Below, one piece after another: positions 34,987 through 44,613 of a stretch of 64,000 bases of DNA. The position numbers and the translations under genes are program-made. The DNA is from Zoogloea sp. (lineage in GTDB: Bacteria > Pseudomonadota > Gammaproteobacteria > Burkholderiales > Rhodocyclaceae): NCBI GenBank assembly GCA_016703645.1, contig JADJBR010000004.1:567501-631500 (forward strand), written 5' to 3'. Under the pieces are notes generated by a model that was not told where the DNA came from, searched no databases, and worked only from the letters and a program-made list of their open reading frames with translations. How positions within the stretch are numbered: position 1 is the stretch's first letter; each line of letters starts with the position of its first letter.

Positions 34987-35713
34987 GGGCGAAGCCCTCG
35001 ATCAGGCTGGCGCAGTCCTGGGGGCGTGACAGGAAGGGCGCGTGGCCGGAATCGGCGAAGATGCTCAGGCGCCCGTCGGGCAGGGTGTCGGCCAGCCATT
35101 CGGCAGCGGCAACGGGCATCAGGGTGTCACCGGCGCCGTGGAGCAGGCGGACGGGCTGCCGGATCTGTGGCACCGCGCTGCGCAAATCGATGCTGGCGAG
35201 CAGCCCCAGGCCGTCGGCGAGGGCGGCCTTGCGGGCCTCACCCGGTGGGGTCGCGGCACGGCCCAGACCATTGACCACCTCGCGCCGGCGCGCATCACCG
35301 AGCCCCTGCAGGGCGATGAAGCGGCGCTGGGTGCTGGTGGGCTCTAAATCAAAGCTGCGTCGGAAGTCGGCCAGGGTGTCGGCGGGCATGGCGGCCTGCC
35401 AGTCGTCGGCCTGCACGAAGCGCGGTGTGGCGCTGATGAGGGCCAGTCGGGCGATCCGGTCGGGATGGTGGCGGGCCAGGTGCAGGGCGAGTTGGGCGCC
35501 GAGTGACCAGCCGACCAGCAGGCTGTTCTCCGGGAGCTGTGCCAGTAATGCGTCGGACCAGCTTTCGAGGGTAGGGCCGGCGGGGTCCGCATTGCCGTGG
35601 CCGGGCAGATCGAGGGTCCTTACGTTCAGGCTCGGATCCAGGGCGGCCTGCAGCGGCGCCCACACAGCGGATGACAGCCCCCAGCCATGGAGGAGAACAA
35701 TGGCTTGGGTCAT
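34979..35713 (-). CDS. bioH: Pimeloyl-[acyl-carrier-protein] methyl ester esterase
   Basis: An alpha/beta hydrolase that removes the methyl group BioC added, releasing pimeloyl-ACP. The 244 residues show the oxyanion segment [12 protein letters not shown], the nucleophile elbow GWSLGA (Ser near 77), a late acid in [12 protein letters not shown] and the catalytic His in [11 protein letters not shown]. The start at 35713 ([12 protein letters not shown]) was chosen for family fit and for its ATGA overlap with the bioF stop. The open frame extends upstream without similarity. bioH inside the bio operon is common in betaproteobacteria. Confidence 0.94.
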   Translation of the reverse strand: MTQAIVLLHGWGLSSAVWAPLQAALDPSLNVRTLDLPGHGNADPAGPTLESWSDALLAQLPENSLLVGWSLGAQLALHLARHHPDRIARLALISATPRFVQADDWQAAMPADTLADFRRSFDLEPTSTQRRFIALQGLGDARRREVVNGLGRAATPPGEARKAALADGLGLLASIDLRSAVPQIRQPVRLLHGAGDTLMPVAAAEWLADTLPDGRLSIFADSGHAPFLSRPQDCASLIEGFARD

Positions 35714-36894
35714 GGCTGTGCGGACTCCAGGCGCTGGAGGGTGTCCACCAGTTGATCGACCTGCTCGTTGCTGTGGGCCGCCGAGAGCACGATGCGCAGG
35801 CGTGCCGAGCCCTTGGGCACGGTGGGTGGGCGGATCGCCGGGACCCACAGCCCCTCGGCGTCGAGGGCCCGGGAGACGGCCAGGGTTTCGTGGTTGTCGC
35901 CGATCACCAGGGGCTGGATGGGGGTGTCGGAGGGCAGTAGCTGCCAGCGGCGCAGGCGGAGCCCGGCCCGGAAGCGGGCGATCAGGGCGTTGAGGTGGGC
36001 GCGGCGGTCGTCACCCTGTTCGATCAGCTCGAGGGCGGTGAGCAGGCCTTCGGCCAGCATCGGCGGTGCACCGGTGGTGAAGATGTAGCTGCGGGCCTTG
36101 TTGAGCAGCCAGTCGATCACGTCCCGCTGGCCGGCCACGAAGGCGCCGGACACTCCCGCGGCTTTGCCCAGGGTGCCCATGTAGATCAGGCGCGGTGAGG
36201 CGAGGCCGAAGTGGGCCAGGCAGCCACGCCCCTGGGGGCCGAGCACGCCGAAGCCGTGGGCGTCATCCACCAGCAGCCAGGCTTGGTGGGTTTCGGCCAG
36301 GGCGAGGAGTTCGCGCAGGGGGGCGATGTCGCCGTCCATGCTGAACACGCCGTCGGTGACGATCAGTTTGCGCTGGGCACGGGACGCGGCCAGACGGCTT
36401 TCCAGGGCAGCCACATCGCAGTGGGGATAGCGGATGAACTCGGCCCGGGACAACAGGGCGCCATCCACCAGGGAGGCGTGGTTCACCTTGTCGGCGAAGA
36501 TGGCGTCACCGCGGCCGACCAGGGCCGGCATGACGCCGATGTTGGCCATATAGCCGGTGGAGAAATACAGCGCGTCATCCATGCCGGTGAACGCGGCGAG
36601 GCGCTGCTCCAGGGCCTCGTGGGCGGCGTAGTGGCCGCTGACCAGGTGCGAGGCGCCGGCGCCGGTGCCCCAGCGCAGGCTGCCGCGGCGGACGGCTTCG
36701 GCGATGGCCGGATCGGCGGCGAGGCCCAGGTAGTCGTTGGAGCAGAAGGCGAGGACGGGCTCCGCCCGGTCGGCCAGACGCGTGCCGGGCCGGCAGGGCG
36801 TGGTGACGACGCGGCGGCGGCGGCGCAGGCCGGCGGTGTCGAGCTCGCCCAGCCCGGCGCGCAGTTCGTCCAGCGGGTCGAGGTGCTCAGCCAA
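35710..36894 (-). CDS. bioF: 8-amino-7-oxononanoate synthase
   Basis: A PLP enzyme of the alpha-oxoamine synthase family that condenses pimeloyl-ACP/CoA with alanine. The 394 residues show [13 protein letters not shown] (about 50-62), [23 protein letters not shown], and the PLP lysine in [14 protein letters not shown]. It lies between bioA and bioH, overlapping bioA by 8 bases and bioH by four. Confidence 0.96.
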   Translation of the reverse strand: MAEHLDPLDELRAGLGELDTAGLRRRRRVVTTPCRPGTRLADRAEPVLAFCSNDYLGLAADPAIAEAVRRGSLRWGTGAGASHLVSGHYAAHEALEQRLAAFTGMDDALYFSTGYMANIGVMPALVGRGDAIFADKVNHASLVDGALLSRAEFIRYPHCDVAALESRLAASRAQRKLIVTDGVFSMDGDIAPLRELLALAETHQAWLLVDDAHGFGVLGPQGRGCLAHFGLASPRLIYMGTLGKAAGVSGAFVAGQRDVIDWLLNKARSYIFTTGAPPMLAEGLLTALELIEQGDDRRAHLNALIARFRAGLRLRRWQLLPSDTPIQPLVIGDNHETLAVSRALDAEGLWVPAIRPPTVPKGSARLRIVLSAAHSNEQVDQLVDTLQRLESAQP

Positions 36895-38218
36895 GGCTGG
36901 CCTCCAGGGCTGCGGCGCAGCGGCTGGCGAGGAAGTCGATCTCGTCGTCGGACAGGATGTAGGGCGGCATCGTGTAGACCGTGTTGCCGATGGGGCGCAG
37001 CAACAACTCCCGGCTCAGTGCCTCGGCGAAGAAGCGGCGGGAGAAGCCGACGGGCGCATCGGCCACATCGAAGGCCAGGATCATGCCCTGCTGACGCAGG
37101 TGGCGCACCTGCGGGTGGCTGCCGACTGCGCGCCGGAAGGCGTCACCGAGGCGGGCGGCCGTGCGAAGGTTGGCGGCGATCACGTCGTCCTGGGCGAAGA
37201 TGTCGAGGGTTGCCAGAGCGGCCCGGCAGGCCAGCGGGTTGCCGGTGTAGGAGTGGGAATGCAGGAAGCCCCGGGCGGTGTCGTCGTCATAAAAGGCGGC
37301 GAACACGCTGTCAGTGGTCAGTACGATGGACAGGGGCAGGTAGCCGCCGGAGATACCTTTGGAGAGGAGCAGGAAGTCTGGCCAGATGCCGGCCTGCTCG
37401 CAGGCAAAGAAGCTGCCCGTGCGTCCGCAGCCGACGGCGATCTCGTCGGCGATGAGGTGCACTTCGTAGCGCTCGCACAAGGCGCGGGCCAGACGCAGGT
37501 ATTCCGGGTCGTACATGACCATGCCCGACGCGCCCTGCACCAGGGGTTCGACAATCAGGGCGGCCGTGTCGTCGGCATGGACCTGCAGATGGGCTTCGAG
37601 GGCGGCGGCGGCGTGGCGGGCCACATCGGCAGCGCTTTCACCGGCTGCGGCCAGGCGGGCGTCGGGGCTGGGCACGCAGGTGCCACCGCGGACCAGGTCG
37701 GCGTAGGCGTCGCGAAACAGGGCGACGTCGGTGACGGCCAGCGCGCCGACGGTCTCGCCATGGTAGCTGCCGGCCAGACTGACAAAGCGGTTCTTGCCCG
37801 GTTTGCCCTGGTTGCGCCAGAAATGGACGCTCATCTTGAGGGCGATCTCGGTGGCCGAGGCGCCGTCGGAGGCGTAGAAGGCGTGGCCGAGGTGGTGACC
37901 GGTGAGGGCGGCCAGGCGTTCGGAGAGATCGACCACCGGCTCGTGGGTGAAGCCGGCCAGCATTACGTGTTCCAGGGTGTCGAGCTGAGCCTTGAGGGCA
38001 TTGCCGATGCGCGGGTTGGCGTGGCCGAAGAGGTTGACCCACCACGAGCTGATGCCGTCCAGGTAGCGCCGCCCGTCCATGTCGAAGAGCCACGCGCCCT
38101 CACCCCTGGCGATGGGGATCAGCGGCAGTTGCTCGTGGTGCTTCATCTGGGTGCACGGGTGCCACACAGCGGCGAGGGAGCGTCTCAGGAAGCGGGTGTT
38201 GTGTGGGCTGGACTGCAT
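36887..38218 (-). CDS. bioA: Adenosylmethionine-8-amino-7-oxononanoate aminotransferase
   Basis: A class III PLP aminotransferase that uses SAM as amino donor to make diaminopelargonate. The 443 residues start [15 protein letters not shown] and carry [24 protein letters not shown], the nucleotide segment [15 protein letters not shown], and the PLP lysine in [14 protein letters not shown]. The start at 38218 gives family length. The open frame extends 36 residues upstream into the leader. It is first in the biotin operon, and the 111-base leader holds two hairpins, one of them terminator-like. Confidence 0.96.
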   Translation of the reverse strand: MQSSPHNTRFLRRSLAAVWHPCTQMKHHEQLPLIPIARGEGAWLFDMDGRRYLDGISSWWVNLFGHANPRIGNALKAQLDTLEHVMLAGFTHEPVVDLSERLAALTGHHLGHAFYASDGASATEIALKMSVHFWRNQGKPGKNRFVSLAGSYHGETVGALAVTDVALFRDAYADLVRGGTCVPSPDARLAAAGESAADVARHAAAALEAHLQVHADDTAALIVEPLVQGASGMVMYDPEYLRLARALCERYEVHLIADEIAVGCGRTGSFFACEQAGIWPDFLLLSKGISGGYLPLSIVLTTDSVFAAFYDDDTARGFLHSHSYTGNPLACRAALATLDIFAQDDVIAANLRTAARLGDAFRRAVGSHPQVRHLRQQGMILAFDVADAPVGFSRRFFAEALSRELLLRPIGNTVYTMPPYILSDDEIDFLASRCAAALEASLG

Positions 38219-38235
38219 GGGTGGATCGGACGCGA

Positions 38236-38280
38236 CTCGGAAAGTGAAAAGTGGAGCGGCCAGGGCATGGCGGCTCCACT
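38236..38280 (-). terminator. Intrinsic terminator or attenuator in the bioA leader
   Basis: On the minus strand, a stem of 8 bp (38250-38257 with 38273-38280) plus 4 inner bp is followed directly by a T-rich stretch (ACTTTTCACTTTCC). It ends about 20 bases before bioA. It may simply end the upstream lipoprotein transcript. If the bioA promoter lies upstream of it, it would act as an attenuator. Confidence 0.65.
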
Positions 38281-38294
38281 CGGCGGACCGGCCT

Positions 38295-38313
38295 GCAGCA
38301 CCGTCGGTGCTGC
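38295..38313 (-). other. Hairpin upstream of the bioA terminator
   Basis: A perfect 8-bp stem (38295-38302 with 38306-38313) with a 3-base loop lies between the lipoprotein stop and the terminator hairpin. It has no T run. It could be part of a leader structure. Confidence 0.5.
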
Positions 38314-38329
38314 GTGCGGGGGGCAATGC

Positions 38330-39614
38330 TCAGTAGGCGTAGATGCTGGCGCTGCCGGCACCGACGGCCGTGTAGATGCTTTGGGCATTGATCAGACCGT
38401 ACAGGGTGCTGCCCGCCAGCGGCGAGGTTTGTGCTGTCCAGGTGGTGCCCGTGATCTCCCGGGTGTAGATCGTTCCGTTGGTGCCGAGGGCCACCAGTCG
38501 CGAGGCCGCAGACACGGCGGTCAGGTTGCCGGCAAGGACGGTGCTGGTCCAGGTACTGGCATCATTGCTGGTGAGCACGGTGCCGTCGGCACCGACGGCC
38601 ACGAAGGTGTAGGTGGTGACGCTGTTGCTGGTGGTGGCTACGGCCGCCACGGCAGTGAGGTCGCCGCTCTGGGTGGTGGCCGTCCAGTTGACGGCGTCGG
38701 TACTGGTGAGCACGGTGCCACCGCTACCCACGGCCACCCATACACCCTTGGTGGAGTAGGCCACGCCGCGCAGGTTGGCGGTGATGGCCGGGCTTACCGT
38801 GGTCGCGTTCCAGGTGATGCCGTCGTTGGAGTAGCGCAGGGCACCGTTGTCGCCCACGGCCACCACGGTGGCGCCGTTGGTGGCAATGGCGTTGAGGGTC
38901 TGGGTGGTGCCGGTGGCGGTGCTGGCGACGGTGGTCCAGGTGTTGATGTCGGAACTGTAGGCGGCGGTACCGTTGCTGCCGACGGCCACGTACTTGGCGA
39001 TGCTGTTTGCGTACTACGACGCCCTTCAGGTCAACACTGCTGTCGACGACGGTACCGGTCGGAGTGGTCCATGTCAGGGGTTCGGACGAGACGTAGTTAC
39101 GGCCGGTGGAGGTGTCCGGTGTGCGGAAGATCGCGCCACCATCGCCAACCGCCACATAGGAATAGGTGCTGGAACCGCTGGTCGTGAGGCCGTAGGCCAC
39201 ACTGCGCAGGGTCTTGCCCGAGCCCAGGGTGCCGCCGGTGTACCAGCTTGAGCCGGCCAGCCGCGTGGTGGCCGTTTTCACCGCCGAGCCAGGCCCGCCT
39301 TCGCCACCATCCTTGCGGGCATTGAGGGTGAAGGCGTACTCGGTGGCATCGGCGAGGCCGGTGAGCACGTAGGGCGGTGACACATTCAAACGGTAGCTGG
39401 TGGTGTCGCCACCCGGGGAAACGCTTGTGCCCGCCTTGAACCACAACCAGTATTCGACACCGGCTTCGGCTGTCCAGTTGATGAAGGCCTGGTTTTCACC
39501 GGCCACCACGGTGACGTTGGCGGGCGCCGATGCGGAAGAGCCGCCCCCGCCGCAGGCGGCGAGGAGTGCAATGAGGGGGGCGGCAAGAATCAGGCGGCGT
39601 TGGGGCAGGAGCAT
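38330..39614 (-). pseudogene. Lipoprotein with fibronectin III domain and seven propeller-like repeats, frameshifted
   Basis: The N-terminal half (from 39614) starts with a lipoprotein signal (LLAAC lipobox, then CGGGGSS), followed by a fibronectin type III-like domain (about 30-115). Repeats of the form x-V-A-V-G-x-x-G-T-x4-S-x-D-x3-W then begin. Near 39011-39017 one extra base shifts the frame: after DLKGVV the sequence continues in a second frame as YANSIAKYVAVGSNGT and runs to a stop at 38330. Joined, it would be about 427 residues with seven repeats, consistent with a seven-bladed beta-propeller exposed at the cell surface or in the periplasm. The function is unknown. The shift could be a true mutation, phase variation, or a sequencing error. 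Confidence 0.8.
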
Positions 39615-39673
39615 GGGGGCAGGACCATCGGTGAATGGAGCGATCCCGGATTCTACAACAGGGGGGCTGTCCT

Positions 39674-39709
39674 GCCAGTGCTCCCTTGCGTGGGAATGGG
39701 AGCACTGGC
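39674..39709. terminator. Hairpin downstream of ppk
   Basis: A perfect 12-bp stem (39674-39685 with 39698-39709) and 12-base loop begin three bases past the ppk stop. No T run follows on either strand, so it is a terminator-like or mRNA-stabilising hairpin. Confidence 0.55.
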
Positions 39710-39712
39710 GGG

Positions 39713-41800
39713 TCAGGCGCTCTGCATGCCGCTCAGTTCCTTGAGCAGGATCTCCTGGGCGGAACGGCGCGTGGTGCGCGGGTTCTTGCGGCGATACTGG
39801 TTGTCATTGCCCAGTTCCCAGGCCTGGCAGTTGTCGCCCAGGTAGGGGCGCAGGCCTTCCTTCATTACACGCCGTTTCACTTTTGGGTCGAGGATGGGGA
39901 AGGCGATTTCGATGCGCTTGAAGAAGTTGCGCTCCATCCAGTCGGCGCTGGACAGATAGAGCTTGTCCGCCCCGTCGGCGCCAAAGTAGAAGATCCGGTG
40001 GTGTTCCAGAAAGCGCCCGACAACCGAGCGGACCCGGATGTTCTCGGAGAGGCCGGCCACGCCCGGTTTGAGGGCGCATACGCTGCGGGCGATCACGTCG
40101 ATCTCCACGCCGGCCTGGGACGCTTCGTAGAGCGCCTCGATGGTCTCAGGCTCGAGCAGGGCGTTGACCTTGACGATGATGCGACCCTTGCGTCCGGCAC
40201 GGGCGATCTCCGCCTCGTCCTTGATGGCTTGCACGACATTGGGTTGCAGGGTGAAGGGCGCTTGCCAGAGATGGCGCAGCCGCCCGGCCTGACCGAGGCC
40301 GGTGAGCTGCTTGAAGACTTCAGCCACGTCTGCACCGATTTCCTCGTTGGCGGTGAGCAGGCCGAAGTCGGTGTAAAAGCGGGTCGTGCGCGGATGGTAG
40401 TTGCCGGTGCCCAGATGCGCATAGCGGCGCAGGGTGCCTTCCTCGCGACGCACCAGCAACAGCATTTTGGCGTGGGTCTTGTAGCCAAAGACACCATACA
40501 CGACGTGGGCGCCGACTTCCTCGAGACGGGCGGCCCAGCTGATGTTGGCTTCTTCGTCGAAACGCGCCATCAGCTCGAGTACCACGGTGACTTCCTTGCC
40601 CTTCTGGGCGGCGCGGACCAGGTGCTCCATCAGCACCGAGTCGGTGCCGGTGCGATAGACGGTCATCTTGACGGCCACCACATCGGCATCGTCCGCCGCG
40701 GCCTTCAGCAGTTCGATGACCGGCTCGAAGCTCTGAAAGGGGTGATGGAGCAGGATGTCCTGGCGGCGGATGGCGCGGAAGATGTTCTCCTGTTTCTCAA
40801 GCCCCTTCGGCCGTGCAGGCCGGAAGGATCGGTATTTGAGATCGGGCCGCTCGACCCAGTCGGGCACCTGGTTGAGGCGGACAGGATTGACCATGCCGGG
40901 TACCCGGTAGACGTCCTCGCGGTCGAGACCGAACTGGGTCATCAGGAAGGCTGCCATGGCCTCCGAGCAGTTGTCGGCGATCTCCAGGCGCACGGCGTCG
41001 CCATAGTGGCGTTGCTGCAGTTCGCCCTTCAAGGTGGCGCGCAGATCCTTCACCTCTTCCTCGTCCACGAACATGTCGGAATTGCGGGTCACGCGGAACT
41101 GGTAGCAGCCGAGTACGTTCATGCCTTCGAACAGCTCGCCCACATGGGCGTGCAGCATGGAAGACAGGAATACGAAGCCATAGTCCACGCCGGTGAGGTC
41201 TTTCGGTAGACGGATGACCCGGGGCAGGGCGCGGGGGGCCTGCACAATGGCCGCACCTGAACTGCGCCCGAAGGCATCCCGGCCCTCCAGTTCGACGGCA
41301 AAGTTGAGGCTCTTGTTGAGTACCCGCGGGAAGGGGTGGGCCGGGTCCAGACCGATGGGGGTGAGGACCGGCATCACTTCGCGGATGAAGTAGTCCCGGG
41401 CCCATAGGTGCTGGGCGTCGGTCCATACCGAGCGGCGCAGGAAGACGATGCCCTCGGCGGCCAGCGCGGGAAGGATGGTGTTGTTGAGCAGGTTGTACTG
41501 GTCGGTGATCAGGCTATGCACTTCGCGGCTGATCCGGGACTGCAGTTCGCTTGGGGTAAGCCCGTCTGTGGTCAGGACGAGACTGCCCAGGCGCTGCTGC
41601 TCCTTGACGCCCGCGACCCGAACTTCGAAGAACTCGTCGAGGTTGCTCGACACGATGCAGAGAAAGCGTAGGCGCTCAAGCAACGGAACCGATGGATCGG
41701 CCGCCTGGGCCAGCACACGGCGCTGGAATTGCAGCAAGGACAGCTCACGGTTGACGAAGTGGTCGGTGCTGAAATGGCGCTCGGGCTGTATACGGTGCAT
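39713..41800 (-). CDS. ppk: Polyphosphate kinase 1
   Basis: Makes inorganic polyphosphate from ATP, reversibly, through a phosphohistidine. The 695 residues show an N-terminal domain (FVNRELSLLQFQRRVLAQA and IVSSNLDEFFEVRVAG), a middle domain with HPFPRVLNKSLNFAVEL, and two C-terminal phospholipase-D-like domains. These carry the autophosphorylated His in GYKTHAKMLLLVRRE and the second His in EHHRIFYFG. The start MHRIQPERHFS at 41800 fits family length. It is divergent from ppx with 158 bases between, so synthesis and degradation genes share one control region. Confidence 0.97.
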   Translation of the reverse strand: MHRIQPERHFSTDHFVNRELSLLQFQRRVLAQAADPSVPLLERLRFLCIVSSNLDEFFEVRVAGVKEQQRLGSLVLTTDGLTPSELQSRISREVHSLITDQYNLLNNTILPALAAEGIVFLRRSVWTDAQHLWARDYFIREVMPVLTPIGLDPAHPFPRVLNKSLNFAVELEGRDAFGRSSGAAIVQAPRALPRVIRLPKDLTGVDYGFVFLSSMLHAHVGELFEGMNVLGCYQFRVTRNSDMFVDEEEVKDLRATLKGELQQRHYGDAVRLEIADNCSEAMAAFLMTQFGLDREDVYRVPGMVNPVRLNQVPDWVERPDLKYRSFRPARPKGLEKQENIFRAIRRQDILLHHPFQSFEPVIELLKAAADDADVVAVKMTVYRTGTDSVLMEHLVRAAQKGKEVTVVLELMARFDEEANISWAARLEEVGAHVVYGVFGYKTHAKMLLLVRREEGTLRRYAHLGTGNYHPRTTRFYTDFGLLTANEEIGADVAEVFKQLTGLGQAGRLRHLWQAPFTLQPNVVQAIKDEAEIARAGRKGRIIVKVNALLEPETIEALYEASQAGVEIDVIARSVCALKPGVAGLSENIRVRSVVGRFLEHHRIFYFGADGADKLYLSSADWMERNFFKRIEIAFPILDPKVKRRVMKEGLRPYLGDNCQAWELGNDNQYRRKNPRTTRRSAQEILLKELSGMQSA

Positions 41801-41909
41801 GCTGGATCCTTGTGGTGTTACGGTTCGGCTTTCAGTATGTGACGTTTATGTTTCGCTTGGATGACGACGGGGCGGCCGGGTGGATTCGCATGGCCGACTC
41901 CCTCCCGGG

Positions 41910-41918
41910 TGCTAGAAT
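41910..41918 (+). promoter_or_regulatory. Extended -10 promoter for ppx
   Basis: TGCTAGAAT (extended -10: TGC, then TAGAAT at 41913-41918) lies 41 bases before the ppx ATG. No good -35 is seen. The same TGCTAnAAT form occurs at the rpsB promoter. Confidence 0.5.
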
Positions 41919-41958
41919 TCGGGGCCTTGGCGCCGCTGGCGCATCTTCCGTGTGATTC

Positions 41959-43470
41959 ATGAACCGTGAGTTGATTGCAGCCATTGATCTTGGTTCCAAC
42001 AGTTTCCGTCTGCAGGTCGGACGGATCGTCAATGACCAGATCTACCCCCTTGATGGTATCAAGGAGTCAGTCCGTCTCGCTGCGGGCCTGTCTCCCGATC
42101 GCATGCTCGATGCGGCCTCCCAGTTCCGCGGGATCAGCGCACTGCGCTGTTTCAACGAGCGCCTGCGCGACTACTCGCCGGATGCGGTGCGTGCGGTGGC
42201 AACAAATACCCTCCGGGTGGCCAAGAACGCGGCCCACTTCCTTGTGCAGGCCGAGGCAGCCCTGGGCTTTCCGATCGAAGTCATCGCCGGCCGTGAAGAG
42301 GCACGCCTCATCTACGTCGGGGTTGCCCATACCCTGCCCAATCCCCATCGGCAGCAACTGGTGGTGGATATCGGGGGGGGCTCCACCGAGTTCGTGATTG
42401 GCAAGAGCTTTCAGCCAATTGCCCTGGAGTCCCTGTACATGGGGTGCGTGAGCTTCTCCCTCAGGCATTTTCCGGAAGGGCGGGTGGATCGGCGAGGTTT
42501 GCGCGATGCCGAACTGGCTGCGCAGAAGGAAATACAGACCATCTCCCACGCCTACCGCGAGGTCGGGTGGGAAGAGGCGGTGGGTTCCAGTGGGTCGGCG
42601 AAGGCCCTTGTGGATATCCTCGAACTCAACGGTCTGTCGGACGGGGGCATCACCCGCAGTGGCCTTGAGCGTCTGCGTGCCCTGATGCTCAGGGCGGGCA
42701 ACGTGAATAGCCTGCAGCTTGAGGGCCTGCGCCCGGATCGTCTGCCGGTTCTGCCAGGCGGGTTTGCCATCATGTGGGCGGTGTTCGAGGAGTTCGGTCT
42801 CGAGCGCATGACGTTTTCCGAAGGCGCACTGCGCCTGGGGGTGTTGTACGACCTGCTCGGTCGCTACCACCACCACGACCTGCGGGATGCCACCGTGGCG
42901 GCCTTCGTGGAGCGCTACGGGGTTGATGCCGCCCATGCCCGCCAGGTGGCCGAGACGGCGAGAGCCTTCCTGCTCCAGCTCGATCCCGGCGCGGCGGACG
43001 AGGAGAACGTGGACCGGCGCTTCCTGGAGTGGGCGGCGCAGCTCCACGAGATCGGCGTGTCGGTGGCCCACTCCAGCTACCACAAGCACAGCGCCTACAT
43101 TCTCGGCAACGCCGACATGCCCGGATTCTCCAGGATGGACCAGGGGCGTCTTGCGCGCATGGTGCTGGCCCATCGGGGCAAGCTGGCCCGGGTCAGCGCC
43201 CTGGAACCCGATAGTCCCGAGTGGCGCCTCATCCTGTGCCTGCGTCTGGCCGCCGTCGTGCATCGTGCCCGCGATGGCCGCGGCGTGCCGCCGCTGCGCC
43301 TCCGGCGGGACGGGCGCGGCCACGTGGTGGTGGCCGATGCCGAATGGCTGCGCAACCTTCCCCTGACGGCGGCGGCGCTGGATGAGGAGGAGCGCCAGTG
43401 GCAGGCCATCGGGCTGCCGATGAAGGTGCGCCTCGAACGGGCATCGGCGCGCAGTCCGGCCATCACCTGA
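41959..43470 (+). CDS. ppx: Exopolyphosphatase
   Basis: Removes terminal phosphates from polyphosphate. It belongs to the ASKHA fold Ppx/GppA family, in which some members also hydrolyse pppGpp. The 503 residues carry AAIDLGSNSFRLQVG (phosphate 1 motif, 8-22), VDIGGGSTEFVIG (phosphate 2 motif, about 136-148), and VGSSGSAKAL. A C-terminal HD-like helical domain with LHEIGVSVAHSSYHKHSAYI follows. Being divergent from ppk supports the exopolyphosphatase call over GppA. It ends 12 bases before the Mla-type operon. Confidence 0.95.
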   Translation: MNRELIAAIDLGSNSFRLQVGRIVNDQIYPLDGIKESVRLAAGLSPDRMLDAASQFRGISALRCFNERLRDYSPDAVRAVATNTLRVAKNAAHFLVQAEAALGFPIEVIAGREEARLIYVGVAHTLPNPHRQQLVVDIGGGSTEFVIGKSFQPIALESLYMGCVSFSLRHFPEGRVDRRGLRDAELAAQKEIQTISHAYREVGWEEAVGSSGSAKALVDILELNGLSDGGITRSGLERLRALMLRAGNVNSLQLEGLRPDRLPVLPGGFAIMWAVFEEFGLERMTFSEGALRLGVLYDLLGRYHHHDLRDATVAAFVERYGVDAAHARQVAETARAFLLQLDPGAADEENVDRRFLEWAAQLHEIGVSVAHSSYHKHSAYILGNADMPGFSRMDQGRLARMVLAHRGKLARVSALEPDSPEWRLILCLRLAAVVHRARDGRGVPPLRLRRDGRGHVVVADAEWLRNLPLTAAALDEEERQWQAIGLPMKVRLERASARSPAIT

Positions 43471-43482
43471 GGACGGCCCGCG

Positions 43483-44613
43483 ATGCCGTCCGACCGTCCA
43501 CCGCCGGTCATCCGGATCGATGCCGGCGGTAGCGGAATGCAGGTTGCCTTGGCGGGTGACTGGACCTTGCAAGGGCTCTGCCCCTTGCCCGAGGGTCTGC
43601 GGCGTGAGCTTGCCGTGGCTCCACCCGAAGGCACCTGGAATCTCGCAGGCGTGACCCGCCTGGACAGTTTCGGTGCGGTATTGCTGTGGCGGCACTGGGG
43701 GCGGCGGCGCCCCGCCCGCCTGGATCTGCCCGAAGCGCTGGCACCGGTGCTGGCAAGGGCCGAGGCGCTTCCCGGGGGCGATCTGCCTGCGGAGCCCGGC
43801 TACCGCTTCCTCGACGGCACGGCCCAGCTGGGGCGTGCCGTGCATGCGGCCTTGCATCATCTTCTTGGTTTCGTTGCCCTGGTGGGGCACATCCTGATCG
43901 GGCTGGGTGGCCTGCTGCGGCGTCGTGATTACTGGCCCCTGCGCGAGATCTCGGCCAACTTCTACAAGGTCGGGGTGCGCGCCATGCCGGTGACGGCCCT
44001 GGTCGGTTTTCTGATCGGCGTGGTGATGTCGTACCTGTCCGCGCTGCAGTTGCGGGCCTTCGGAGCCGATGCCTTCATCGTCAACATCCTGGGTCTGGGG
44101 ATCATCCGGGAGCTGGGTCCGGTGCTGGTGTCGGTGCTGGTGGCGGGTCGTTCGGGTTCGGCCATGACGGCGCAGCTTGGGGTGATGCGGGTGACCGAGG
44201 AGATCGACGCCCTGACCGCGATGGGGATCTCCCGCCATGTGCGCCTGGTATTGCCCAAGGTCGTGGCCCTGACCCTCGCCATGCCGTTGTTGACCCTGTG
44301 GGGATCGGCCGTGGCGATCCTCGGGGGGATGGTTTCCGCGTATGTTCAGCTTGGCATGAGCTTCGACTATTTCCTGAATGCCTTGCCGCGCGCCGTGCCC
44401 GCCGCCAATCTGGTCATCGGTTTGGGCAAAGGAGCGGTGTTCGGCCTGCTGATTGCCCTGGTGGCGTGCTACTTCGGCCTGCGTGTGCGGCCCAACACGG
44501 AAAGCCTGTCGGCCAACACCACGGCCTCCGTCGTGGCGTCGATCACCGTTGTCATCCTGGTGGATGCGGTCTTCGCCATTGCCACCCGGTCCATCGGTCT
44601 GCCTTACGGATGA
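43483..44613 (+). CDS. mlaE: MlaE-type ABC permease with N-terminal STAS domain
   Basis: An inner-membrane permease of the MCE/Mla phospholipid transport family. The 376-residue protein has an N-terminal STAS-like region (about 1-110, including LDSFGAVLLWRHWG) fused to an MlaE permease (about 120-376). Permease segments include NFYKVGVRAMPVTALVGFLI, GIIRELGPVLVSVLVAGRSG and the coupling segment GVMRVTEEIDALTAMGI. In E. coli the STAS partner MlaB is separate, so the fusion replaces it. The gene overlaps the ATPase gene by ATGA. This is a paralogue-type MCE operon, not necessarily the classical mla locus. Confidence 0.9.
   Translation: MPSDRPPPVIRIDAGGSGMQVALAGDWTLQGLCPLPEGLRRELAVAPPEGTWNLAGVTRLDSFGAVLLWRHWGRRRPARLDLPEALAPVLARAEALPGGDLPAEPGYRFLDGTAQLGRAVHAALHHLLGFVALVGHILIGLGGLLRRRDYWPLREISANFYKVGVRAMPVTALVGFLIGVVMSYLSALQLRAFGADAFIVNILGLGIIRELGPVLVSVLVAGRSGSAMTAQLGVMRVTEEIDALTAMGISRHVRLVLPKVVALTLAMPLLTLWGSAVAILGGMVSAYVQLGMSFDYFLNALPRAVPAANLVIGLGKGAVFGLLIALVACYFGLRVRPNTESLSANTTASVVASITVVILVDAVFAIATRSIGLPYG

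Noticed and set aside
38219-38329. BirA operator before bioA
   Set aside because: No TTGTAAACC/GGTTTACAA-type inverted repeat is present.
36737-39187. 816-codon plus-strand frame across bioF, bioA and the lipoprotein
   Set aside because: It is antisense to strongly supported biotin genes. Its Gly/Val/Ala-rich translation is the usual high-GC shadow.
41801-41958. Pho box between ppk and ppx
   Set aside because: No pair of CTGTCAT-like repeats with the right spacing. Weak partial matches only.
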